Shown piece by piece: positions 53,960 through 64,000 of a stretch of 64,000 bases of DNA. The stretch's first letter is position 1. The number at the start of each line of letters is the position of its first letter. The DNA comes from Tiliqua scincoides. Taxonomy: Eukaryota > Chordata > Lepidosauria > Squamata > Scincidae. The DNA is taken from assembly GCF_035046505.1 (NCBI RefSeq), contig NC_089829.1, positions 1,720,001-1,784,000 on the forward strand. Direction: 5' to 3'. The translations under genes and the position numbers were made by a program. Below the pieces are notes generated by a model. It saw nothing but the letters and a program-made list of their open reading frames with translations, ran no database searches and was not told where the DNA came from.

Positions 53960-54344
53960 AAGACACAGAGAAAGAACTGCCAAGAGGCTCAGGCTGCCCC
54001 AACTCACCCAGGGCCACGCTGGAGGAAGAAACGCACCAGGAGACATTTCTGCCCCCAGACCTCGCCTGTGCGGTGATTGTGACTTGATGTCCACCAGGCC
54101 CCCTCCCCTGCAGAGGGGGAGATCACACCCAGGTGGGCCCAGCTCCCCTGAGAGTCTCAAGGTTGAGCACACACAGCAGCTCTCCTCTTCCAGACAGCCC
54201 AAACAACCCTCATGGGGAGGTGGCACTACCTGGAGATGGAGATTCCATTGATCGCTGATCAACAGCTCTGCTCCATGTCCTGCTGCTCCTCCAAGCACCA
54301 CAAACGTTAGGGGTGGAGGAGAAAGAAGGATATCAACAACACCA
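53960..54344. other. Short intergenic gap between NECAP2 promoter and SZRD1 poly(A)
   Basis: No exon or repeat recognised. In human, SPATA21 occupies the interval between NECAP2 and SZRD1; nothing resembling it is seen here. Confidence 0.5.
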
Positions 54345-57061
54345 CACACGTAAAAGTCAACACATTTATTTAAAATACAATTTATAAAACATTTATCTGC
54401 ATACTTAGGATGATTGTGGGCTGGCACAGCCTCCTTGCTCGCCTTGTGAAGACAGGCACCCACACAGCCCTAAAGTGCCCCTCAGCGCACACACACACGC
54501 GCGCGCGCACACACAGCCTCCCCGCCCAAGAAACAGCCCCCAAAAGGCCTCTGACTTCCAGATTCCTGGCCAAGACGTCTGACCTAAGAGGCCCCTAGTG
54601 GTTGACAGCTAGAGGGTCGCTGCCCCCTACTCGCGGGTCAGCAGCATCCCCAGGGACTATGGCTAAGCTGGCATGCAGAGGGATGGTGGTGCCGTCCCCC
54701 AACTGCCCTTCCTATATGACTTCAGGCAAGAGTGAGGACAGGCTCTGCTCCTAGGAGCAGTGAACCAGCATGGACAGCGCCACAGGAGAAACAGAATGCC
54801 AAGCACAGGAAAAGGAAGGCGGCCCCTCCCAGCCGAAAGCAGAGTTAAGGATTCTGGGTGATCCATACAGTTATTGCTGGCACGTGCTCCCTCTTCCCCT
54901 TTCTGCCCATTTGGGGGGAAGGGGTTGTTCCCTTATTCCTTCCCACCCAAACCTGTCCCTTGCAATTGTTACAGAGGAAGGACTAATGCTCCCCTCCGTA
55001 AACCGTTTGCAGGAAAACCAGAGGAATGTGGGGGAACAGGGAGAAAGAAAAGACACCACAGATGCATTCATTTCCTCAAGGTGGTCTGCAAACCCAAAGC
55101 ATGACTCCAAGGAGCTGGAGATTCCCAGGCCAGAAAGCCCCTGCTGCTGTCATGTGAGAACAGACTGAAGGAGGGAGGGGAGAGAGAGCACACGCATTCT
55201 GTTGTGACTGCAGGCCTCAGTTTATGAAGCCTGACAGGAAGGCAGGGCAGGATGCAGGTACACATTGATCTGAGCAACGTCTGTCACTTCTCTTTTTGTA
55301 TACAGGTAGTTTTATTTATTATTACTACTTTCTTTGACCAGTAATTTTGCAATATTTTTGTACATGTCTTGGGTTGACGTACAAAGAGACAGGCCCCGCC
55401 TCCCCCAGTACAACCCAACCTAGGCAAAAGGTTCCACATCCTATCCCACACAAGAGGAGGCTTCAGGGCCCCCCCCCCCACACCTGCTATGTCCTGCAAA
55501 ACCAGGGGACAGTCAAACAAAAAGCCCCCAAAAAGGCAGACTCTGGAAACACAGTGAAGCAAACTAGCCCACGGCCACTTCAAAGTGGAGCTGGGGGCAG
55601 GCCCAGAAGTTCACCCACACCCAACAGGGCTGCTGGAGAGGACGGGAAGGCCCAGCTGAGGGGGTAACTCCTCAGAAGCACCCACAGCACAGAAGACCTT
55701 TACAGCGGGCGGAGCTCCCCCTGCTCCCAACAGTGCTCTGGATGCAGGTTTCTGTCTCCAGCCCCCTTGGGCAACCTGGCTGTTGCAGCGTCCTCATGAC
55801 TTGAAGACAACCCAACCGTTCCCATCTGGCTGAAGACAAGCAAGGAGGCAGCTGTGCACAGGTGCATGTTGCAGAGTGGATGGTCTGGTGGCAGCATGCA
55901 AGAAAGTCACTTCTGCACCAGTGAACAGACCCACCACACCTGCATGGGAAAGAGTCCCCTTCCCCCAGCACCCTAACTGCTAACCTGCTGGGTTCGGTTT
56001 CCTCCCCATTCCTTTGTATTCTCGTGCCAAGGCAACCAGGCGCTTAACTGGGGGGTACACTCACAGCCATGAGGCCAAGCCCAAGCACTGCCCACCCACT
56101 GGGCTCCCTCCCTCTTGGTGGCTTTTCCCAGAGGCCACTGGTATGATCCTAAACTAGCCTACCCTAGCGGTAAACAAACCCCCACCCTCCCTCTGCCCAG
56201 AAGCAGTGCAAGCAGCCGGGGAGTGTGTCAGCCAACATTCCCTTCTCCCCTAGATGCAAGAGGTATGGCTCAATCAATTTCTCCCCAAGCCAGTGAACTA
56301 GCCAAAGCACATCACACATGTGATGAGCTCTGGAGCTCATCCTGGCTCTCATGCTGCAAGAGGACAAGAGCCTGGGGAAGCCTACATGCTCCCCCCATTC
56401 CATTTGTTCAGCAGCAAGGAGGAAGGAAGAGAGAAGCTTTGCTTGCCAAATCCTATCCATTAATGTCTGTGTAAGTTGATCTAAATTCCTTTTCCTTTGA
56501 AACACTACTAACTATTGTGACAAGTCAAACAGCTAATAACCCCCTTTCTTCCCATGCACTTGGCTCTGGTGCCATCTGATCCCCCCAAAACATACCAAAA
56601 ACCGAAAAATCTGCACACACACCCTGCCCATCCCACTCCCACCAGGTCCTTGTGAACAGAACTTGCTCCACAAGCGATGCAGACATGCAGGTGCCCAGAA
56701 GCAGACTCTTGCTTCCAATCCTGCCTGGAGAAAATTATTATTGCTGCTGCCGCCACCGCCTTTGGCAGGTGGAATGCCACACACGGCTCAGCATCAAGGC
56801 CAATCTGCCCCGTTCCCACCACCCATCACAGCGGCTTGGGATGGCCCTCCTCGGTGTGCCAATCACAGTGGGTGAAGCAGGGCTCACAGTGCATGGGGCT
56901 GAAGGTCACGGCAGGCACAGCAACAGGGGAGGGGTCACAGTGCAAGTCACCCGGAGTGGGGAAGCCCCCCTCCCCCGCTCAAGTCTGTTTGTCCACTGCC
57001 GCAGTGCAGCCTGGGGTGGGGGACGACCCTGCTTTCGTGTTGCGTGGTCGCTCAGCCATGC
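54345..57061 (-). terminator. SZRD1: SZRD1 3'UTR with two poly(A) signal candidates
   Basis: Minus-strand AATAAA is present at 54370-54365 and also in the TTTTATTTATTATT stretch near 55309-55322. Cleavage at the distal site would give a UTR of about 2.7 kb, at the proximal site about 1.8 kb. No coding exon or recognised transposon inside. A (CA)/(CG) alternation lies at 54488-54515. Confidence 0.6.
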
Positions 57062-60000
57062 CTATCTGCGTTGCTTGAAGCCCTGAGAACCGTCTGGGCC
57101 CAGCGGCTGCCTGATGACATTGCTGGGCTGCCTGGCCTCTTCCGGCTGGGAGATCCTGGTGGGCCTACAAGGAGCAGGAAGAGAGAGCAGGATGGGCCAT
57201 CCATGAGCAAGGCTGCGCAGCCACCGCCACCCCCAGTACTGATGCGCAGTTGTTTGATGGGCAGCACTGCTCTGGAGAGCCCAGACTCTCAGTCTGATCA
57301 GCAAAGCATCTTTCAGACAGGGGAGGGGAACCACCCACCCAAGCCTGCCACAGGCTATATTGTTTCTCTTCTGCCAGGCAGCTTGCCACCATGCGCCTCA
57401 CCTGTCCAGGATAGGCTTGTCTTGCTCCTCCTCTGGGCTTGCGCTGCCCAGGATCCGTTTCCGGGCCTCAGCGTACTCAGCCTCCCTCTGGGCCAGCGAC
57501 TTCACTGGATAGGCTGGTCGACTGGCCAAGTTGGGGTTGCTGAGCACTCCGTTACTTGTAGGCCGCTTTAGGATCCGGATCTGTGGAGGAGGCCCCGAGG
57601 GAAGGCTGTCATCCTGGATCACAATCGGCACTTTGGGGGGAGATTTGGACTTCCTGCTGCTAAAAGAGGAGGGAAGGAGAATACATGCTCACTGTTTCCG
57701 CAGAAGGCTTGGAACACCCCTGCTCAGGATAAAGAGATTCTGGGTGTTGAGTAACAAACCAAAGACAGGCATTCAAAGAGTCAAATGCAAAATCTCCATG
57801 TCCCAGGGAGCATCTCCAGGTAGGGCTGCAAAGACCTCCTCTGCCTAAAACCCTGGAGAGCCACTGCCAGTCCACGCAAACATCACTGAGCTGGACAGAC
57901 AGGGTTCGATTCTTGGCAGGCAGCTGAAGCAGAGCCACCCACAGGGCAATTGGCACACTGATGGTGCCACCCAGTGGTAGGCGGGCACAGCATCATCATC
58001 CCAAAGGCCACATCCCCCTAAGGCAGACTCACCTTTCCTTTTGCGTGATTTTCAGTTTCTTCTCCAGCCTCCTGTCAATTTCCTGGAAGGCAACACAACA
58101 CTGTCACCTGTGGGGCACAACTGTCCCTTAACAGCTCAAAACGTAGTACAAAGCGTGAAGACAAACAGAGCCACTTCTCACACCAGTGTGGCCCCCTCAC
58201 TGTCATGGGGTACCATCAGACATCCCTTAGCACCGTTTATTCCACCCACTCTTAGCACTGAGAATCACACTGGAATCTGTTCACCATTTCAGCAAAGACT
58301 TAGAGGAGCCCTTAAAAGAGTGGCAAGAATGCCCACCTGTGGTCTTTACGGCAACGCAAGGTGCTTTTTTTGCAACAGCTGTTACAGACCAACAGATCCA
58401 CACAGAAACACAAAGTTTGTTAAGGGGAAAAAAATTTCATGACAAATACAATAAGCTGTGTTTTTCTCCATATTCCCATTATACCAGGACTCAGGGGTTG
58501 CCCAATGAAACTGATGGGCAACTGATCCAGGCCAAGAGTAAGGAAGCATCTCTTTGAGGGAGCCATTCATGATTCCAAATAAGTCAGGGAGCACTAGGAA
58601 AACAGTCCGCCCTGGGAGGGAGGTCAGCCCAGCTGGTCCCTTATTTGCAGGCCTTTGCAAACTGAAACCAAGTCAGTTCCCTGCCACTGGATCCCGTTGC
58701 AACTATTTCTGCCAACAGATCTGCTATGCCATCACCCAAGTTGTGTGGAAGAGAGGATTAAATTTAGGGTCTAGCTCCTGGGCAGAACAGCCAAGGACCT
58801 TTGCTTACTTGCCTCCCACACATGCAAAGGCCATGCATGCTTTTCACAAATAGTATACTAGTGCTCTGGGGCTCCCTGCCATGAGAAGGTCACCACAGAT
58901 CCTACCCTGTGCGTATCTACCATAACATACACACGCAATCAAGGGGCATGCCAAAAGGTGGGTGACATGCAACAGGTTTCCTTATAGACATCACTTCCAG
59001 GCACAAAAGGCATGCACACGTACACAGAACCCTGACACATAGCCCGACACACACAGGTCTGCCTGGTCCCACATACATGCCACATGCTCTGAGCAGGCTC
59101 CAGAGAAGCAGATCACCATGAGTCTGGATTCTCCTGGAGAAGGAAAGGAAAGCCACTCACAATGTGAGATGAACTTTCCTCATCAGGTTCAAAAATTAAC
59201 TCAAGCTCCAGACTTTGGACTTGTCATGATTTCGGTTAAACCTCAAACAGTGGAGCTGCTAAGTTTGTGCTCTTCCTCTTGCCACAGGGGGCCAGGGTGT
59301 GAACAGACATTGCTGCTGTTCCAACTGCTGGCAGGCTGCACTGGGGGAACTGGCTTCTCCCTTCACAAGATAGCACACCTTGTATGCCACCCATGAGAAT
59401 GAAAGAACAGCCTGCTGGATCAAACCAGGAGGTCCATCTGGCTTCCAGCAGCTACCAGCCAGACTTCCTCTGAACCAAGGGGTTTCGTTTAGTACTTAAA
59501 ATCACCGGGCAATCCTCCCCCCCCCCCAAGCATTTTTAAAGTCCAAGCAAACTCACTTTTAAAGTCATTTATGTTAGGGGTGGGCAGAATTCAGGTTTGT
59601 AGGATGTACTCTGGGATCCCAAGAGTTGACAGCTGGAGCCCAACACAACATGGGGGTTTGGGGGCAGAGGGAGGGACTGTGGTTCAGTGGGCAGCCCCTG
59701 CTCTACATGCAGAAGGGCGCAGCAGCCTCTGTCCCTGGCAGGTTCTTTAGTAAAGGCTAGGAAAGACCCCTCATTGCCTGAGGCCCTGGAGAGACACTGC
59801 CAGCCAGTGTTAGCCACACTTAACTAGATAGAATAACTCAGTAGAAAGCATCTGAATGTGTCAGATGCTTGGAAGGCTGCTCCATTCTGCCTTCACACCT
59901 GCAAATTCACTGGTACATTGGAGTGGGCAGGTGTCACTTTGTCATCTCCCCAAGTTGCTGTTTCAACTGCTCATTCAAACAGCACAGCCTGGATCCTAGC

Positions 60001-62273
60001 CCAGCAGTGAACATGCTAGCCAACAATGTCATGGGGCCTTCCAATGGCTGCTGTGTTGAAAAAGCCAACGTCCATGGAGGGGGAGAAACTGTCTCCTGGT
60101 GCTTGATGGAAGCAAAGGGCCAAACATGAACCAAACCGCTTAAATGCAGCTCCCAAGACAACAGAAGATGCATCACAAGATTTCAAAGAAACAGTGCAGC
60201 CTGCCTATCCATTGCTCGCTAGTAAACTCAACAAATGCCCAGCAAACATGCACTGTGGTTTCTACACTTTCAACCTGCTGAATACACCAGCAACCCTAAG
60301 CTGCCTGACACCCCAGGAAGGGCACCTGCAAGGAAGCGCTGGAGCAGATGGAGCACCAAGTTCAGGCCTGGAACAAGTGCAGTTGCCAAAGCTAAAGAGT
60401 GGTGACAGTAGGCTTCGGGCTCAGGAGCAGGAAGCCTGGATGCGGGAGGGGGGGCAGGGGAGCAGAGGAAGCACCACCAGCAGAGAGTAAACTGTTCAAT
60501 GTCCGAGGGGCATAAAATGCAACACTGATGAAGGAGACAGTCTCCCATTCCCTGACCTTCAGGCATCTGGATGGCCTTTAAACCTAGAAGCCACACTCTT
60601 TTGAAACTAGCGAACAAGGATCCTACACCTGTCTTACAGGCCTTTGACTAGTTCATTCCTAAAGGAATGGCAATACTGGTTCAAAACATTGCCAGCGCCA
60701 GACTACTGGATTGTAGAGGCTGATGATGAGCAGTCCTCCTCAGACAATCTTAAGTATTAAGGCTGGACACCACCTATAACACCAGGCTCTAAATATAATA
60801 CATAGCATTTTTAAAGGTACTGGAAGCTTTTATGCAGTTCTGAAATACGGCTGACTCACGGCTTCAGTCTTAATTAGAGTTGTGACAGGCGAGCTGCTGC
60901 CCAGTGGCGGCCCTCTGGTCACTCTCCTCTGTGTGTGTGCGCGTCAGGGGAGGGGTTCTTATGAAGGCAGCTGGATCTCAGTCCCACTCCAAAAGGCACC
61001 TTCTGATCTTCTTAAGGGTGCAAACTCAGAGTGACTGAACACAAATACATTATAACCGCCACACAGTTGCGAGGTTCGCAATCTCTTTGCCAGTCCAACC
61101 CGGTCACCTGCGCTCACCAGGCGAGAAGGCTCAGTCTGCACAACCCACAAGTCAAGGTGCACCACAAAAGCAGAAGGGAAGGTGCACTGTGTTCTTCTGC
61201 GAATCCTCTTCCATGATGCTTTCGGCACAAACCCCGTCCCCTCCCGCACTCAGCCCAGCAATAACCCTGAAGGGACGCACGATTTCCTTCCCTTCTCTGT
61301 GTCCTCCTGTCAGGCCCCTCACAGGCAAGGCCAGGCCTGCCTTCGTCTTCACAAAGCACGTGGAGGGGATCACAGCACATGCAGGTGACAACTGCTCTCT
61401 TCGATGGGAGTTTGCTGATTGCAGATCAGAAGAGGAAGAAGAGACAGGGCCTGATCAAGCCTCGCCTCTGGGAGAGGGTCTGCCCGCCCTTCCCAACTAC
61501 TCCAGCACAGTGCACTGGGTGGGCGGGCGGGCGGCTGGCGCATTATCAAGGGGAGGGTCGTGGTTCAGCATTATCAAGGGGAGGGTCGTGGTTCAGCATT
61601 ATCAAGGGGAGGGTCGTGGTTCAGCAGCAGAACCCTTGCTCGGCTGCAGAAGGTCCCAGGTTCGAGGCAAGACCTAGAGGCGTAGCTGGGGGGCGGAGCA
61701 CCCAGCCTGCAGGGAAGACTCAGCGCGGCGGGCAAGTGGCCCCTCCCTTCGGAGCCATTCCCGGCGGGGGGGGCAAAACGGAGCCGTACGGGGAATGACT
61801 CCGAAGGGAGGGGCCGCTCGCCCGCCCCGCTGAGGCTCCCCTGCAGACTGGGTGCTCCGCCCCCCAGCTACGCCACCGGGAGGCTGGAAGTGCCCCCGAG
61901 GAGCCCCCTCCCACCACGACCCCTGCTGGGAGGCGGGTGCGCTCCCGCCCCACGCGCCCTCCTCCCCCCGGGCCCGCTCTGCCCCCGTCCCAGACCACCA
62001 ACGGGGCGGGCCCCCTGCAGACAGAGCCGAAGGGGAGCACGTGGGCCGGGCCTGGGGAAACGGGCGGCGGCCCCTTTAAGAGGCCTAGCGGCCGCGCAGA
62101 AACCTACGGCGCCTCGCCGCCAGCCATGAGCGCCGAGCCCCGCGGGCCGGCGTCGCCCCCGTCCCGCCTCCCCGCAGCGGCGAGGTGCCGGGCCTCTCCT
62201 GCCCGCGTTCTGGGCGGCTTACCCCGCTGTCGGCCGCCTCCTCCCAGCTCTCGGCGACCTCCTCATCTTCCAT
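57062..62273 (-). CDS. SZRD1: SZRD1 (SUZ RNA-binding domain containing 1), complete, 4 exons
   Basis: Small RNA-binding-domain protein conserved in animals; its precise cellular role is poorly known. Exons: 62273-62223, 58082-58033, 57659-57402, 57164-57062 (462 bases, 153 residues; human 152). Start [17 protein letters not shown], then [16 protein letters not shown]. Exon 3 carries the SUZ domain ([39 protein letters not shown]). Exon 4 carries the SUZ-C motif ([33 protein letters not shown]). The exon 3 acceptor is TAGCAG, a tandem NAGNAG: the first AG gives KESSRKSK, the second KESRKSK. Intron 1 is 4.1 kb. It shares a CpG promoter with the gene to the right. Confidence 0.97.
57808..57910 (+). 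repeat. tRNA-type SINE 3' half in SZRD1 intron 2
   Basis: AGCATCTCCAGGTAGGGCTG, CCTAAAACCCTGGAGAGCCA and CTGCCAGTCCACGC follow the forward SINE body as at 59672. Confidence 0.6.
59398..59470 (-). mobile_element. CR1 tail fragment
   Basis: GAATGAAAGAACAGCCTGCT then GGATCAAACCAGGAGGTCCA resembles a diverged CR1 3' end in reverse. Confidence 0.55.
59672..59826 (+). repeat. tRNA-type SINE, best forward copy
   Basis: Head GTGGTTCAGTGGGCAGCCCC, TGCTCTACATGCAGAAGG, body AAAGGCTAGGAAAGACCCCT, GAGGCCCTGGAGAGACACTG and CCAGCCAGTGTTAGCC. Head resembles a tRNA A/B-box region. The other fragments in this window were recognised against this order. Confidence 0.7.
61541..61680 (+). repeat. SINE head with 28-bp triplication
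   Basis: The 28-base unit beginning CATTATCAAGGGGAGGGTCG and ending TGGTTCAG is repeated three times exactly at 61541, 61569 and 61597. A SINE head follows (CAGCAGAACCCTTGCTCGGC, GCAGAAGGTCCCAGGTTCGA). Identical units imply a recent tandem duplication. Confidence 0.85.
61676..61880. mobile_element. GC-rich palindromic MITE in SZRD1 intron 1
   Basis: Left AGGCGTAGCTGGGGGGCGGA, right complement GGTGGCGTAGCTGGGGGGCG. Shares TCGGAGCCATTCCCGGCGGG and CAAAACGGAGCCGTACG with the copy at 53819-53958. About 340 bases inside the gene from exon 1. Confidence 0.78.
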
Positions 62274-63420
62274 TGTAATGCCCCTCCACGGCCAGCCCGC
62301 CTAACGCGCATGCGCGCCAGCGACCGAACGACGCTCCCAGCGCGAGCTGCAAGCGCCGGACTCGCTCCCAAACTGCGCATGCGCGTATGGCTTCATTCCC
62401 GGGCGGGTTTCTGCGCATGCGCTCTCTGCGCGCTCGGCTCTTGCAGCGGCGAACGTTTCCTTCTGCGCATGTGCGAAGGGAGTTTCACCGACTGTTCCGC
62501 GCGCGTCTGCCCAGAAGTGACTCCTTCAGTGGGCGGAAGCTGCGAGGCTCTCCCAGTTTCCCTGGGACTGTCTCACTGCACGCGAAGCGCGAGGATCGGC
62601 AGTGAGCTTCCTGTGCAGACCTCCCGCAGGAGACGGCGGAGGGACTCTGAGCAGGCTCACCCCCGACTGCCGGGGAGTGAATGAGCCCGCCCGGCCCCTC
62701 CTCCGAGCCCGCAGAAGCAGAGCCGGCTCGGAGCCCAGGCCTCGCCTTTCAGTCCCGAAGCCAGTGGAGGGCATTCCCTTGCAGGGATGCGCGGTGGGCC
62801 GGAGGCAGAGTCTGCCCCCGCCCTTCGAAAAGCGCCGCCGTCACCGCGTGAGGGGCTCAGGCACTTGGTCTGTGAAGCGCGTGGATGGAATGCTTGAGCC
62901 CCACACGGTGATGGCGGCGCCTTTCGAGGGATGGGGGAGGCTCTGCCTCACACGTCCCTTGAGGCCTCAGAAGCGCCTCCTCACCACGTGGGCCAGGAAG
63001 GGCTCTGCGGCTGCTGGTGCCTATATTCTCCGCACCCGAGTGGGGGTGCCCTTCCCAAGATGGCGTCCTCCGCAGGCGCCGCTGCTTCCCTTCCCCAAGA
63101 TGGCGCGCGCTCCTCTTCCGCCCGGCCTGCGTCACCGTCCTTCCTAACATGGCGGTGGTCGGGACTCCTGTTCGCGCGACAGGAAGCCCCTACCAAGATG
63201 GCGTCCTCTCAGGCGCCCTTCCCAACATGCCCTCCGCGCAGCACAGCGTTCTGCCGTCACGCACGGCCACGTGACCCCCGTTCCCTGACAGGACAATTCC
63301 TCCTGCAGTCAGCTCCGCCCTGCGCCACGTGACGACGCGCGCATGCGCGTTGGCCGGTCTCCCCTCCCTTCCCTGTCCAATGCTCTTCCTCCTCCTCCGG
63401 AGCCCCCTTTCCTCTTTCCT
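62274..63420. promoter_or_regulatory. Shared CpG promoter of SZRD1 (-) and the right-hand gene (+)
   Basis: About 1.1 kb of CpG-rich DNA between divergent start regions. NRF1-type GCGCATGCGC at 62306-62315, 62375-62384, 62413-62422 and 63339-63348, plus GCGCATGTGC at 62465. YY1-type AAGATGGCG at 63057, 63097 and 63195, with AACATGGCGG at 63147. No TATA box. A foldback element occupies 62801-62951. Confidence 0.65.
62801..62951. mobile_element. GC-rich foldback MITE in the shared promoter
   Basis: Left GGAGGCAGAGTCTGCCCCCG … CCTTCGAAAAGCGCCGCCGT; complement of the right GTGAGGCAGAGCCTCCCCCA … CCCTCGAAAGGCGCCGCCAT. Inverted over nearly the whole 150 bases. Third member of the 52602 family. Confidence 0.7.
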
Positions 63421-63535
63421 GGCCGGGATGGCGGCGGCGACGGTTGCCGGGAGGGCTCGGGCTCCGCACGAAGGCGGCAGGAGCCCCTCGGGGTGCCCGG
63501 CCCGGCGGCAGGGAGGACTCTGAGGAGGGGGCCAG
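63380..63535 (+). other. FBXO42: Probable noncoding first exon of FBXO42
   Basis: In human, FBXO42 is the divergent neighbour of SZRD1. Here a CpG-rich segment ends at a good donor, GGGGCCAG followed by GTGAGG (exon end 63535). A YY1-type word GGATGGCGGCGG lies at 63426. No FBXO42 protein sequence is visible, as expected if the coding exons start outside the window. The exon start is a guess; the assignment rests on synteny. Confidence 0.4.
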
Positions 63536-64000
63536 GTGAGGCGGGGGCGGGCGCGGTACACCTGCGCCCCACCTCTAGGTGGGGAGGGGAGGGCGTGCCC
63601 TCGCGCCTGCTGGCCTGGGGCGGGGCGGGACGGGGCAGGCCGGGGCGGGGGGAGGCGCCCGCCGTCTCTCGGGGCTCTCCCGGCAGGCGGGGCCCCCCCA
63701 GGTGCGCGTCGCCTGCGTGGAGCGGCGGCTGAGGCAGCCTTTCCTCGGGGCCGGAGAGACGCCTCTGGGGCCGTGGGCGCGCGGGCTCCGAGGGGGCTTG
63801 GAGGCCCGCACTCCTGCCCCCTTGCTCGAGTGCTGGGAGTGCTGAGCTGGGCGAAGCACCTGTGAGCTCGGGGCCTGCGGGGCTGCTGCCTCCTGCCTGC
63901 CTCCGAGGGGCTGGTCTCTTCCCAGCTGTGGCTGGTGTGGCTCCAGAGGGGGTGCGTGGCCTCGCAGGTGCCGGGAGGGGAAGGGGCCAGCGGGCGAAGC
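63536..64000. other. GC-rich first-intron sequence at right edge
   Basis: Very GC-rich, with no further exon recognised. Chance ORFs on both strands reflect composition. Confidence 0.45.

Larger units (their letters stand above)
58083..62222. other. SZRD1 intron 1, 4.1 kb
   Basis: Contains a CR1 tail (59398-59470), the SINE at 59672-59826, the 28-bp triplication at 61541-61624 and the MITE at 61676-61880. The remaining stretches 58100-59390 and 59830-61500 show no recognised repeat or exon. The last 350 bases are CpG-rich promoter DNA. Confidence 0.55.

Noticed and set aside
61625-61680. tRNA gene (head plus GGTTCGA word)
   Set aside because: No cloverleaf can be drawn; surrounding words match the SINE family.
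63343-63732. FBXO42 coding start
   Set aside because: The + strand ORFs here do not contain the expected FBXO42 N-terminus or F-box; a noncoding first exon fits better.

Overview
This window is vertebrate nuclear DNA, most likely from a squamate reptile. Its genes have many small exons, GT-AG introns and CpG-island promoters. The repeats are CR1 LINEs whose tails carry a GGATCAGGCC-type motif, a 5S-rRNA-derived SINE, a tRNA-type SINE and many hAT and Tigger MITEs, a mix I associate with lizards and snakes. The squamate call is inference. The gene order matches human 1p36.13 read in reverse: MFAP2 (+), CROCC (-), NECAP2 (-), SZRD1 (-) and a CpG promoter on the + strand where FBXO42 is expected.

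Layout. 1-3765: last six coding exons and 3'UTR of MFAP2 (microfibril protein MAGP-1), with introns holding a SINE fragment and a hAT MITE. 3765-4770: convergent intergenic gap filled by two hAT-type MITEs. 4770-40650: complete CROCC (rootletin), 37 coding exons that join in frame to 2041 residues, with a CpG promoter near 40.3 kb. 40650-46900: repeat-rich gap with two CR1 copies, a six-unit tandem array built from the CR1 3' tail, and a CpG-rich segment cut in two by the younger CR1. 46914-53352: complete NECAP2 (8 coding exons, 264 residues). 54345-62273: SZRD1 (4 coding exons, 153 residues) with a 2.7 kb 3'UTR. 62270-63535: shared CpG promoter of SZRD1 and the gene to its right, probably FBXO42, of which only a noncoding first exon would be present.

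The four genes do unrelated jobs: MFAP2 in elastic-fibre microfibrils, CROCC in the ciliary rootlet and centrosome cohesion, NECAP2 in AP-dependent vesicle traffic, and SZRD1 as a small SUZ-domain RNA-binding protein. Exons were assigned by translating the splice-bounded segments, checking that all phases close, and comparing with the human proteins from memory; no alignment was run.

I did not find a new multi-gene system. The items most worth following are the CR1-tail tandem array carrying five ZNF143-like motifs beside the CROCC promoter, a probable GC-AG intron in CROCC, two families of GC-rich foldback elements sitting in or beside CpG islands, a LINE fragment and a 5S-SINE that share the same 3' tail, and a 113-bp-armed hairpin in a CROCC intron.
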